A stretch of 64,000 bases of DNA from Chrysomallon squamiferum (Eukaryota; Mollusca; Gastropoda; Neomphalida; Peltospiridae). The first letter of the stretch is position 1; the number at the start of each line of letters is the position of its first letter. This document shows positions 38,725 through 51,178 of the stretch, piece after piece. The notes beneath the pieces are model-generated. The model had not been told where the DNA came from and searched no databases. It saw nothing but the letters and a program-made list of their open reading frames with translations. A program made the position numbers and the translations under genes. The DNA lies in the NCBI GenBank assembly GCA_012295275.1, contig CM022673.1, positions 22,454,413-22,518,412 on the forward strand, in the 5' to 3' direction.

Positions 38725-41700
38725 CTGAATGATAGCATTAATAATGATAATAATAAATTAATGAAGACAAAACCTTTTAATAAATATTTACATACCTTTA
38801 CATATTTCAACAATCTACCAGATCACATTCTTATTTTTAGCTGTAGCCTAGCTATACTAGTAATTTTCATGGAAGCAGAAAAGGGCATGGCTCTATGGAA
38901 TAGTACTTGCCTGAAACATTGTTTGGTTACAGGAACATCACTCCTGAAAATATGTACTGTCCTGTTTATATCCTATTCTAGCCTGTGCTCCAGTTACTGA
39001 TATTTGCATTCCTGCTTTTGCAAAGTATTTGTGCTATTCATGCCTCTTGATATCAGTAAATAAAAATAAATGGAACTATGTATCTCAAGCTTTATCAAAA
39101 ATAAAAACATTCTTACCAAGACACACTAGAGGTTTTCCAGTGAACAACCCACAGAAGATACACGCTCGGATTGCATTACCAGAGATTCGCACATAGCCGT
39201 CAATGCAAGCATGTGTGAAAGTATCCCCCCGAGTAAACCCATCTCCTTTTGTCATTGTCTCAACAAATGTTGTATTCAGTGATGTCTTTGGTAGAGCACA
39301 ATGACTGTCTGCAACAACAGTTGTATTAACACTAAAACTTAAAACATGTCTTAGTTATAACATTGTATAATAAACATAAAATAATTTCCTAAATTAAATG
39401 TTTGATGTTTTTAATTTAGAAACTTAATATTTGTTACAGGTTAAAGGTTTTTCTTACTGTACAACAAAACTTTCATAAAATGATAATTTTCATTTTATGT
39501 ACAGTTCTATAGAATGATTACACTGGTTATTTGAAGTCTTTTAAAACAAAAATGGCATTATGAAATAAAAAGAAAGAAAACTATTTGTATAGCAAATTAT
39601 TTTAATTGATGAGAACCCACCACTTTCTGTGTCACAGAAGCCACAAGTAAAATGACATTCATGTTTTGCAAAGTCAGGAAAATCAAAGCAGAATGTTGGC
39701 CTCACTCGGAGCAGATCTTGACATGTACGCCTTCTGTCCTTGCACATGCTTGGTTCTTGCAAAAAATATTATAATCTCTTTTAATCATTGTTATAATATA
39801 ATACACTTTTCAGATAAACTTAAATTAAAGCCATCTTATTTCACAAAACCTAGCTTCATCTGACATTTAAGTATTTAACAAGCATGAGCTTCCTAGAGAA
39901 ATACATTTAAATAATGAAGACATAAATATTAAAATTCATTTCATGGCAAAAATAAATTTAAATGTTAGATTTATAGTTTTTAGATGAAATAATGTTTCCC
40001 CTAACTTGTAGATTACCTGTGTGAAACCTATGTATTTTTTGTTGTTGTTAAAACTGTGTGGCATTAAATTACTTTGAAAAATATCTGAAACCTACCATCA
40101 AGTCGGTACTGACAAACAAAGCGATGTTTCTCATACCAAAAACATTTAACATCATTCCACTTTTTGTCAGCCATTATTATTGCACAGTCTTCATTTTTAT
40201 AATCATTAGGCTGTCCTGTAAGATAATGATGATTAAAGTTAAAATATTAAAAAATTAAAAAAGATTTTATAATCTCAACTTAAGTTTAATAAATATCTAC
40301 ATTATTAGTATCTGTGATAAAAGATTGCTAACTTTATAATTTAAATAAAATAATCTATCTCAAGATAATTTTGATTAAACATTGTTGTAAAAATAAAATA
40401 GTGATTAAAAAACAGAGTGGATGAAGTGGGTGAAGTAATGGATGGATGTTTGAGTCTTGCCTCTTTTCCAGTTTTTATATATAAGTTTCTTGCCATCAGG
40501 ATACACCCAGTTACCCTCTTCTTCTCTGTCAGTTGCTGCATGCCAAATAGTCTTTCCTTGTTCCCTTGAAATAACATATATGTAGCAAATATATGTTAAA
40601 AAAACACACAGATATTTAAAAAATATGAATACTATGAATGTTTTTACTCATAAAAAGCAACGTATATTCTGGTATCTAAATTTAAAATGTTCTTTTTTAT
40701 TAATACATTTTGAGTATGAGAAGTAAATACCTCAAATTAGTCACAAAATCTTCTTCTCCTTCTGTTCTTGTCAATGCAATAGTTCCTCCATAGGATCTGC
40801 AAGTCAGAGTAGCTTCTGAATAGTGTCGCCTCTGATCAAAGTATTTATAGCAGTACCCATCACGAAAAGCCCATCCCAAAGCACATGCTGATAAGATAAA
40901 AAGTCCAACAGAAAATATGAAACATCGTCCAAAATCAGTAAATATAATGAAATATAAAACAATGAATACTAGAATTAAGTATATTCTAAAGACCAATATG
41001 TTTTTCAAATTTATTAAATTTAAAATGAAACCACTTAACAAGGATGAACATTAAAATATCTAAATACTTATTAAAGTTTAAATACTGAGTTAATATTCCA
41101 TTTAATGTTAATTTTCTTTTGTAAATGTGCAGAAAAACAAAAAAATTAAGAATTATATTTTCTTATATTTTGGAATTTCTTAGAACCTCTCAGACAAAAC
41201 TATTAAGTAGTATTCTTCCTAAAAAGATTTAAAATTTTGTATTAAGTACCTCCACAGATATAAGGCCCAACTGACCACCTCCCACTGGTCAGACATTGTG
41301 CTGATGTCACTCTTCTGCTGGTCAGACACATTAATTTGACAACTTCGCCCACACTATATGATTTCTTTCTGTTATCTGACACTATATTGGCATCTTTTAC
41401 ATGATCTGGACTTGTACATTCAACTTCATTATCTGTAATAAATCAAATGTAAATTTTAAAATACTTGATTAAAACAAGATAATAAAAAAGGAGTTAATAA
41501 GAATAAGACAATAAATTTTATTATTTTTGTTAATGATGACAGTAACTGTGATAACAGAGTTTAACATGACTGAATGGTGATAAAACAATAATATTGTCAT
41601 AACAATTAGTTAATGTTTTTTAATACACTGACAAAACCAGTAAATGAAAGTAAAGTGATGTGTGGAAGATGGATAAACAGACATTTGGACTTACAAACTA

Positions 41701-44700
41701 TGGGATGTTCTACTGGTGGTAAGAATTTAGCACATGTCTTGGCACACTGAGACAACACAGTGTACACATTAAGAGAACAGAATCCAGCTTTCTTTAATTC
41801 TTCACAGTTGTCTACCTTGTCAAACAGACGTTCTGTTTTGGGTTTTTTAAACATAAATGAACAAAATTTATATACCATCCATTTTAATATAATACAATAT
41901 AATCAGGTGGTAAATAATAATAAATATTTGAATGTGCTAGTTGATTTTAAAGATATACATGAATGTATTTTGAATGAGTAATTAAGATAATTAAAATATT
42001 CAGTAAGTGTCAATTAGTCATAAATGCACAAACAATTTTTACCTGTGAGACAAACATCACAATAGTCTCTCACACAGTCTGCTCGTCTTATGTAACACCA
42101 TGGACCAAACCCATTTCCAGGGTTACGACAATAATTATAATCTAACCCTGAAAACACGTCACTAGAGGAAACGAAATAATTTGTTGGATTAATCAAGATT
42201 TTCAAAAACAAAACAAAAATTGTACAAACTCAAATTAAATAATAATTTTTTTTTCAAAAACCAAGTAATAATAACTGAATACAGTGCACAAAACATGAAA
42301 TCATCTCTCTGTATCTTAATTCAAAAAACTTGTTTTTGTTTTTTACTGTTTATATTTATGGAGTCTGATGTGATAAAGTAAGAGTACCTTGTTTTAAAAG
42401 CATGGTGTTTACACATAGTAACATCAGACCATGGAAGACAAGGCTCCATGCTGCGTGTGAAGTTGACTCTTCCTCGGTATGTAGTACCATGATCCCGCAC
42501 ACTGTAACACATCTCATTAGCTGAAAGAAGATTATCAAATATTTTGTAATCTACCAATTACTTCTAACTTCAACATAATTTCATCTACTGCTTGTTCATT
42601 TTAATCTGAATAATTCCTGACACCATCTATTTGACAAAACTGAATAGTTGAAACAACACAACAACAAGAAAAACTCCACACAAACAGTTAATTTACAATT
42701 TTTAAAAAGCATTTTAGTTTTATTTTTTTATTAGAGAATAATTGTGTTGATGAACTGAACTTACGAAATATAACTTTAAAAGTTGCCTTGAAACCAGGTT
42801 TCTGCACTTCCATGCTTGTTCTTAATGTCAGTTTAATCATGTTAAAAACACTGTGGATGCTGCCTTGAAATCCATCTCCACAATAACTGCAAGTATAGAT
42901 TTTATTAGATTTAATTTTCAAGATAGATCTACAAACCACCAGTTCTCTGTGACTCATAACAATACATAATATCAGCTAGATTAGGACAGAACAATTCAAA
43001 TTAGACTAATAAATAAAATGATTTGTTTAGCAAATATTAATTATAAAAAAAATAAAAAATTATGATGTGAGACTTACAAAGCACCAGGTTGTCCAATCTT
43101 GACATGGCCTATTTCAAGAGAATCTTTGCACTTGCCATTTGATTCTTCCAGACTGAAACTGTCAAAATCCATAACAATTGTGGTGTTTGGAGGAGACTGA
43201 AAATATAATTAAGAACAAGTCTTGCCATCTCACAGGATTTTATGTTAATAACATTAACTTAATTTTCAGCATTGTTTGATTTAGATATAATTATCTCTTA
43301 TTACTTGAAAATTTAAATTATTGTTAACAAAGTACAGGTCAAAAAGTTGTCAACAGTTGCATACAGTAACATTTTTGCCCACCATTTTAAATGTATATTA
43401 GAAATACTTTACAATTAGTTTACCTTGATAAGCCAGTAACATCTCAAGTCATTGGAGTACTGTTTTGGAAAATTTGGTGATCTTAGAGTCATCATTGGCT
43501 CATCTCGAGTAAGTTGAAGGATGCCACCACATTCTGAAACAAGAGAAACATTTTACTATTTTCACCTTATTACCTTTTTTTCTTTTCAGTGATAAAAGAA
43601 CAAAAACAAAAAATATAATCCAATTTGATATATAAAATATTCATTATCTTTGTTTGCACAACAGAATGGTAGTAAACAAAAGGAAATAATAATTTTAATT
43701 GTTTACAATTTTTTATACCAGCATATAAGATTTATTCATGCATTCAACTATTTTAAGAATTTGTTATATACAGTAATACTTACTAGATTTATATGGTCTG
43801 TAGTAACAGAATGGAACATACACTATAGTTCTAAACCACTGTCTTGCCTGTGGATGTACCCCATGAAAAGTCTGGGTATTTTTTGTTCTTGGTAGTGTTC
43901 TTAAATAAAATTCTTCTTTTGTCCCATACATTCCTAATAAAATGTTAAAAAAAAAAAGTCACTCAATCACTATTTTTATACTTTCTATGAAATGCCAGTA
44001 CTTTTTGATATGTAATTATGCAGTTATATTTAAAAAATATGTACTGTGGTTATCATCTAAGGAAGAACTGTTTTATTTAATGGTGTAATTGATACTGTTT
44101 TAAATTACAGCTACATCATACCACACATGGTTATAGTTAAGGACCATAGTAATAATTTAATACTGTTCTATTTTGAACAAAGTATTTCTTATAATGTACA
44201 TATTACATACCATACAATCATCAGCATATGCTGCTGTGAGAAATGGTAACATGGGATAACCAATCATACTCCTAGCCAATAACCTATCATTAATTTACAC
44301 CCTTCTCCAGCAGAAATCATAATGATATATCTGTTTTTAGATGTTTTAGTTTGCTGTATGTTTCTTGAAACTAACAAAATATGGAGTGAGAATGTCATGA
44401 GTGAAATATAAAATTAATTTAGAAACCTGAGCATTATTGAATTCATCAAAATATAATTCTAAGATCAAAGGCCTTTTCTTTTAAAGTATACCTTTAACAT
44501 GCTGACATGTTCTGTACTCTTTCTGATAAAAAAACAAAGTAAATGGAATCTCATTTGGTAATTCCATTTCATCTTCCAGAAAGCCTGAATTTTTACAGCA
44601 GAACTGAAATAATGGGTTTTGCCCAAATTTTCCATCTGGTGTTGTTCCACTTGTAAATGAATCTTTGGGCTCAGGAGGCATTCGACCAAAAAACTGAAGA

Positions 44701-46474
44701 CTGCCTTCTTCAAAACCTTATGCAGGAAAAAAAAATGTCATAACTTTTTGTAATAACCTTTTATCCTTGTATTCTTATTTTTATTAGTGTTGTCAAGATA
44801 ATCCAAAACAAGTGACCAGGTTAATGCTTCAGTATTTTAAACTTTTAAAAAATTAATTTCTAGTTTTTATCTAATGAAATGAACAAAAGGTCGAAATATA
44901 TTTACATTCACTATTGATAATAATAAAGTGTGACACAGATAAAACAATATCATCACACAAAGACAAATTTCATGCACTATGCATCCTTTGGGGTTTTCTG
45001 TTATTGTTAATGGTGTTATCAAAGGTTGATGTCTTCAAAAATAAACAGTTACATGTTAAATTTAAAAAATGTAACAATTTTTATAGTTTTATGTATCTGT
45101 ATGAATGTAATTCTGATGTTATAAGAAATTAATACCTTCTACAACTGACCTTCAGGACACATTCCTCCTTTTCTCAGAATGCAATAATTTCCTCGTGGCC
45201 AGTCCTTCTTTGAATCACTTGTGTGTGGGTCATCACTTGTCCTCACACAGAAACCATATGTGTTGCCATTTCTAGAAAACTCAGACTTGAGGTGAACATT
45301 GGGTGCTTTCCACCTTTTCCAGGTTTTGGGAAACCAGTGAGACACTGTACCAAACTGAAACCCATCTGGACATCCTTCATCTGAGGCCAGCAAGGCATAT
45401 GTTCCTCTAGGCCAGTTTTTTATTATTTTTGCTAGAAAAAAACTGATTTCTTTAGCTACAAAACTAAAATAAATTTGTAGTTTTGTCTAAGTCTCATACT
45501 TTCACTCTTAAATGTTTTAATAAATAAAAAATAATTGTGCTGGGTGTGTTATTTTATTTATTTTTTTCATTACTATTAATATGTAAAATGAAGCCAACAT
45601 GCATCTTTAGTTTCAGAATAGCACTATTTTACAGATTCATAATAATTTATTCTTTATTAATAGAATTTTTTAAGGCTTTCAGGATAATTTGACTTCTGAA
45701 CAACAATGCTGTTAAAAACTGCCAATAACAAATCAGCTAGTTACGAATAGCTGAAAATGAAGGATTCTTTTTATAGATCTAGTTTCTTACGTTGCCTGAT
45801 AACTGTTGAGCAGCCAGTTGCTGGATCCAAGCCCTCTGGACACATGCATGAGCATTTGCCATTGATTACAGAAACATAACCATCATTAACACAGTGTTTT
45901 TTAAATTCTGTACAATACAAACCTGCAATAAAATATATTTTTATAGCAAACCAATAAACAACAACAATGGTAGCAGGATATCAAATAGCTGTATTGAAGA
46001 ACAATGTAAAAGAGATTTTGATTGAAAATAGTTATGGAATACTGGTATCAAACCATTTATCCGGCAAGCTTGGGATGGTAGGTGCTCCAGATTTCTGGAT
46101 TTGTTGGATTTCTAGATACATACTAAATACCTACTTCTATTTCAGTCCATTAAAAATGTTAAGTTGTCTGTATAGAATATGATCTATAATAAATAGGATG
46201 AAAATTAAAGAAAGAAAAGAAAGAACATAATTTTGTTTAAATGATATCTGTACCAATTAATACACTTCTTAAAACAATTAAATTTCTTACAGTATCATGT
46301 ATACTATATCAGATGAAAATTAAATAAAGAAAAATAAAGAACATTATTTAATTTGACAGGTATAATGACTTCTATGAGAGATTTGCCTCTACAGAGCAAA
46401 AGTCTCACTTAAACCTGTGTATGTCACGGAAATGACTAATTTAAAAGTAGTCCCTTAATAATAACAATAGTAAC

Positions 46475-46528
<54 letters not shown>

Positions 46529-46787
46529 TTGCTGATTTCCTGAATTTTCGGGATTTATGGAAGCTGGATAAATGGTGTAAATTAAAATATTTTCTTTTTT
46601 TAAGAGAGATGTAATTTTTTTTGACTGAAAAATCTCACCTCTACAGTTATAGGTGTCAACAATTTCATGAAACATGTAAAAGTTTGATTCTGCAACTAAA
46701 GATAATTCGTGAAAAAGCATAGCCTGGGTATCTCCTCGCCATCTGCGAAAACCCTAAATGATAAATAAATAATAATTAAAATATGTC

Positions 46788-46818
<31 letters not shown>

Positions 46819-49800
46819 TTGAATATCTAACCATAGCAGTGTTTCAATAACCAGTTTTTCAAAAACTGAATACCTGGCCATGATCGTGTGTCTCATGCAC
46901 ACAACTTGAAGAAACAAGCTGTATTACTGTCCTGGAGTTGGAACTGAGTTATTATTTTCAGACAGCGAGTTAGGGCTAACTTAGTTTTTGAAAAATGCAT
47001 TGTTGAGAAATTCTTAACACCAGGTGAATATGCACATATATAAAAATATTAATTAAAAGAGAAAAAGATAACTGAATCTTCTTCCACAAAATTCAAATAT
47101 TTTTGAAGCCAAACTGCAGCTTTCAAAAGTAATATTTCAGATATATCTAAAGTGCAGGACACAGATTAATTTATAGACATCTCTCAAGAAATCTCTGAGT
47201 TTACTTACCCACATTTTAAAATGCATTGGAGAGGATAAGTCATAACCATATACCACATAATCTTCTGGATCAGTTCGGTAATACCATTTAATTGCTCCTA
47301 TAAAATAAATTGAAACCAAATTTTGACATGTTCATTTTGTTATTTTCTTAGATTAATAAAATTATAATAATTGTATTTACATCTACTTATATTTCTACTA
47401 ATTAGAAGGTAAAAATTATACATATAAATGTTAATAAAAAACAATACATTGTGACAAAGTTAGCTTTGATTCACCTACTATCTATAATGTTCCTGTAGTT
47501 GATGCGATTCCATCCTGACCTAAGAGGGTTTCTATGTTCATGCATCAGACCAAGTGCATGACCCAGTTCATGAAGACATGAAGACTAGGGACAATAAAAA
47601 TACATTATGTTAAAACAAACTTAAGGAATGAATATGCTTGTGAACTAAAAACAAAGTAGCTTAGTAATATATTTTAATTTTATAACTAAATGTTATTTGT
47701 AGAAAAAAAGTCTATTATACAGAGTTTCTTTTTTTTATGTGAGGTTTATTTTACTTTTTATTTACTGGTATATGTGCAGTTTAGATTAGGACCTCTGACA
47801 TAATTATTCTGAAGTACTCAGATGAACAATTTACATTATTACCATATTTTGTATCATTTTTAAAATCAATTTCTCTAAGAATAGAATATATATTCTTTGC
47901 TTTACTTTCAAGTTAAAATATACTTCATCCATAAATTATTTCTGGAATTAGCCATATTAACAAATTCTGGGATTGGAGTGTGTAATATTATTATTATAAA
48001 TTGTATACTGTAAAAAGTTTACTCTTTGGCAGCAGGAAATTGGTTGCTGTACACGAATATTTCCTATATGAGACCAACATCTGTAAAATAAAGATTTGTA
48101 AGAGTTAAATATATTTTTATACATATTTTTAACAATCTAGAATTGAAATTATATTAACAGTAAATTGCTGTGAATAGTGTTTGTCTTTGCAGGTTACATT
48201 TAAATAATAATATGGAAACATATTAAATAAAACTTTCATTCTTTTTTTTGAACACAAAAATTAATTTACTCACCCTCTTGTTTGTCTGAAGAAAAGTCTG
48301 CCATCATGACTGAGACCATATTTTTCTCTGGTAGCCTCATCCCATGGTACAAAGCGAACACAAGTAAATTTTTCATATCTTGCCATGGCTGCTTCTATTG
48401 CAATTTTCCCATCAGGATCTTATTTTCAAAAGTGAAAATAAATGTAAAACATTGTTTTCAGAAAAATAAAACCAAAATAATAAAGGAGAAATAAACAAAA
48501 TGTCATTGTATATGTATAATTTTAGAATTTACCTATGAATTAAATTACAGAAGACTCAAGTATAAATTACTCACCATATGTTTTAATAATCTCAAATGGA
48601 ACAAGTCCTTTCTCCCAATGTTTTTTAGCATTTCTAACAATGAAACGCTTGCTTCGTCTGTGGTGTGGGGTATTAAAAATTATATCCTGAAAATACAGAA
48701 CACAACTTCTGCTGCAGATATAAAAAGGTAGGAGATATTACAATTGTCTTTAGTAGAAATGTAGATAGTGCAAGCATCCTATTAAGTATGGCTCCAGGCA
48801 TCATGCTTTGATAATAGCTGAAAAATTACCAGACTAAAATGCCAATCAATATTTATTTATTGTCTCTTAACATCTAGTTTTGATTAATAACTATCTACCT
48901 ACCTACCTACATACCTAACTTATCCACCTACCTATCTATCTACATACATACACATACACATATAAAAATGTGGAAAAATTGTAATACCTTAACATTAGTT
49001 TTTGGTATGTCTTCTATCTCTTCCTCATCTTCATCAAGATCTTCAGTATCAACAGGTTCACTCAGTGTAATCTCCACATCCTCATCATCAGTTAGTTCAT
49101 CATCCACATCATCATCAGTTATCTCATGAACTTCTGTCTGCATGGCTCTGTTTTTATCCTCCAGTTCCTCAATATCTATGTGTGCACTGCCAGATATACT
49201 GCTCACCAGTTTCTCTATGTCTGATCCCAGAGCTTGTATCTTGTCAAACACTCGCTGCTTCTGCTTCTCTTTTTCCAGTCTTTCTCGTGCCTTCTTGTCA
49301 AGCTCACCTTTGTCTAGTTCTATTTCATCTGGTGTGTCTTTGCTGTCTGTGGCAATCTGAAAAGGTGTAATAGTCAATTTCAAAACTGATTATGAAAATT
49401 ATTTAATCACAGGAACTATAGAAAACTGTAATTTTAATATTTATAATGAAAACACTTTAATTTTTTTTTTTTTTTTTTTATAAAACATAATTTTTTTTTA
49501 TATGTATGTATGTATTGGACTAACAATGTATTTTGTAAAGGGTAATTTACATGGAAATCAATAAGATCTTGATCTGGAGCAGGTTCTGGTGCATCAGGAC
49601 GCAGTTTTCTGAATTCAGCAATCTTTTCTTGTCTGTCAAGTTCGAGGTCTTCTCGATATACTTGTGTTTCCATGGCCATTCTGTGGACATTTAGGGGAAC
49701 CTAATAAATAATCATATAAAACCATTTTTTTAGAACATCAAAATTTGCTTTTTATCTTTCTCTACTTTCATTAAAATTATTAATAAATATTATAATTTGA

Positions 49801-50238
49801 AGCAGATTTAAAATTTTTGAAAAAAGGCAATGACACCACTGTGGTTTGTGTGTGCTATATCTTAACTTGCTCATACATTACCTTGATTGGAAGATATTCT
49901 AGTGGAACTCCTTTGTGTGTTACTATTTCAATAACATCTAAATTATCAAGAACCATCTCATCAAGTTCCTCATCATCTGTGTCTGCCTGTCGCTTGATTC
50001 GTTTTAATTGTGTATTCTGAAATATTAGCAGTGCTATAACTTTATATATCTATTTATCGATCAATGACAGAAATTAATATTTGATTAATTTATTATACAG
50101 ATTATTTTGTGAATTAATATAAAAATCAAATAAGAATTAAAAAAAAAAAAATATCAAAATGTAAAAACAATTATTTCTTACATAGTCACTTTCACTGCAT
50201 AATGTTGTCACCATAAGCACAAGAATGACAAGCCTCAT
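37775..50238 (-). CDS. Secreted mosaic astacin metalloprotease with EGF, ApeC, CUB, kringle, ShK, sushi and C-type lectin domains
   Basis: Predicted secreted zinc endopeptidase. 29 coding exons (minus strand, 5' to 3'): 50238-50182, 50016-49882, 49700-49551, 49356-48988, 48686-48575, 48418-48274, 48080-48023, 47584-47479, 47297-47209, 46753-46639, 45922-45791, 45431-45150, 44716-44492, 43933-43784, 43533-43424, 43196-43078, 42886-42765, 42520-42388, 42161-42043, 41832-41695, 41432-41250, 40887-40731, 40564-40461, 40215-40096, 39755-39624, 39308-39117, 38724-38517, 38355-38058, 37783-37775. Total 4269 nt, 1422 residues, every junction in frame. Residues 1-15 are a signal peptide (MRLVILVLMVTTLC). 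Next come an acidic prodomain, a RRSKR furin site (247-251), astacin with HELGHALGLMHE (347-358), and the accessory domains listed separately. One intron uses a GC donor. Reading through the donor at 38058 would give an alternative 14-residue end. Confidence 0.9.
39117..39308 (-). other. Sushi-like (CCP) domain 2
   Basis: One exon, about residues 1188-1251: HCALPKTS, GDTFTHACIDGYVRISGN, RACIFCGLFTGKPLVC. An extra cysteine pair makes the match to sushi weaker than for domain 1. Confidence 0.65.
39624..39755 (-). other. ShK-like cysteine module 2
   Basis: One exon, about residues 1144-1187: MCKDRRRTCQDLLRV, CFDFPDFAKHECHFTCGFC. ShK/SXC-type cysteine spacing. Confidence 0.75.
40096..40887 (-). 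other. C-type lectin-like domain
   Basis: Three exons, about residues 1017-1143: GWAFRDGYCYKYFD, ATLTCRSYGGTIA, TDREEEGNWVYPDGK, NWKRGQPNDYKNEDCAI, KKWNDVKC and RFVCQY. QPND in place of EPN/QPD leaves sugar specificity unclear. The middle intron has a GC donor (40460-40459). Confidence 0.92.
41250..41432 (-). other. Sushi (CCP) domain 1
   Basis: One exon, about residues 956-1016: ECTSPDHVKDANIV, YSVGEVVKLMC, QCLTSGRWSVGPYIC. Four cysteines and the conserved Trp after the third cysteine. Confidence 0.85.
41695..41832 (-). other. ShK-like cysteine module 1
   Basis: One exon, about residues 910-955: DNCEELKKAGFCSLN, QCAKTCAKF. Six-cysteine ShK/SXC-type spacing, a common accessory module of invertebrate secreted proteases. 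Nothing suggests a venom role. Confidence 0.7.
42043..42520 (-). other. Kringle domain
   Basis: Two exons, about residues 826-909: MCYSVRDHGTTYRGRVNFT, CLPWSDV, YNYCRNPGNGFGPWCYI, DYCDVC. The intron falls in the middle of the domain. Cysteine order and the YRG, CRNP and PWCY signatures identify a kringle. Confidence 0.9.
42765..43533 (-). other. CUB domain
   Basis: Three exons, about residues 709-825: CGGILQLTRDEP, LRSPNFPKQY, CYWLIK, IVMDFDSFSL, AFYCGDGFQG and GFKATFKVIF, the usual CUB order. CUB domains mediate protein or carbohydrate contacts and often follow astacin domains. Confidence 0.9.
43784..45431 (-). other. ApeC (apextrin C-terminal) domain
   Basis: Three exons, about residues 490-708. 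Hallmarks in order: WPRGTYALLASDEGCPDGF, WPRGNYCILRKGGMCPEGF, a FGRMPPEP/SGTTPDGKFG segment, FQFCCKNSG, LPNEIPFTLF and TCQHVKGM. ApeC domains bind microbial surface polymers in the few proteins studied (apextrin-like proteins of amphioxus). That function is knowledge of the family, not shown here. Confidence 0.88.
45791..45922 (-). other. EGF-like module after the astacin domain
   Basis: One exon, about residues 446-489, with six cysteines in an EGF-like pattern (LYCTEF, HCVNDGY, KCSCMCPEG, TGC). An EGF-like unit after astacin is common in this family. Confidence 0.8.
46477..46524. repeat. (TAA)n microsatellite in an astacin-gene intron
   Basis: About 16 TAA units close to the donor side of the exon ending at 46639 on the minus strand. 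Confidence 0.95.
46639..48686 (-). other. Astacin catalytic domain (peptidase family M12A)
   Basis: Exons 5-10, about residues 252-445. The zinc-binding motif HELGHALGLMHE (His347, Glu348, His351, His357) and the Met-turn SSPMHF (Met402) are present. The residue after Met-His, normally Tyr in astacins and a fifth zinc ligand, is Phe404. There is an extra cysteine pair just before the zinc helix (ISCCQRSSC). Confidence 0.93.
48575..50016 (-). other. Prodomain region of the astacin protein, acidic with coiled-coil character
   Basis: Exons 2-5 encode residues 20 to about 251. The stretch is unusually long and charged. A Lys/Glu-rich heptad-like segment (KKARERLEKEKQKQRVFDK) is followed by Asp/Glu-rich runs (DDDVDDELTDDEDVEI, DLDEDEEEIEDI). 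It ends at RRSKR, a furin-type site, before FIVRNAKKHW, where the mature astacin domain should begin. The usual FxGD aspartate-switch motif is not clear; KDIIF just before the furin site is the nearest match. Confidence 0.75.
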
Positions 50239-50602
50239 CCTGAAATTTTAAACTGATAAATATTTTACTTGTAATTTAATATGATTTTATCTTCACTAAC
50301 AATACTATTATATTCTGTTTTTATTTATTAAATATAACTTATCCTTTTAATCAATCATATTAATATTCATTCTAAAACAGATTTCTTTTTCTTTCATTAA
50401 TTTTTTTTTAATTATGTCAGAGGTCCTGAAATTTTTTTTTTTTTTTTAAAAACAAAGTTAAAAATAATGTTGAAAATTATTTCAAGTAATTGTAAATAAT
50501 GTTAATATTCACTTATTGAATAATAAAATATATTTAAATTATTTGATTTTAGTGAATGGATCTATCAAATGCAGGAGTTTAATGTAAACAATTAGTGAAA
50601 AA

Positions 50603-50644
<42 letters not shown>

Positions 50645-51178
50645 TTTTATTTTTATTTTTTTTTTTTGAAAAGAAAGAAAAAGAAAAATGGTGTCTCAAA
50701 ACTATTAGAAGAATGGAGAATTAATACCAATCGATACCAAAAGAATTATGGGTAATCAGTTATCTGTATTTTACAAAATGGTATACTATTTACATGGATA
50801 GGAGAGAAAGAAATAATAAAAAAAAAAATTAAAAATTAAAAATTAAAAAATAAAATTAATAATAAAAAAAGTAGAAGAAAAGAACAGTAAAAAATAAAAA
50901 ATTAAAATGGCGTGTTTACTACATCGTGCAAGATGTTCACGAACGGGCACTGATCAAAACTATAAAAGCTAGTAATCTGCTACCATCATTTCATTTTTTA
51001 CTTTCCATACATTTATGCCAGCTAGTCCTGCAGTAACGACAGTTAATGTGCACATAAATATTGTTGGAAAATTGTGTAGAAATAGAACTATTCATAAAAA
51101 ATTGAAAAATAGTTTCGTCAGTTGACATTGTTCCAATTTACCTTTAGTCTTCGGCAACCGTTAATTCGTGTGACTTAC

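Noticed and set aside
41695-41832. ShK modules as evidence of a toxin gene
   Set aside because: ShK modules are common accessory domains of secreted invertebrate proteases, and the surrounding protein is a large multidomain enzyme.
47479-47484. Donor TAG|GTGAAT for the zinc-motif exon of the astacin gene
   Set aside because: It would put a stop (AGG AGC AAT TAA) in the next exon; GATA|GTAGGT four bases earlier keeps frame and gives the expected protein.
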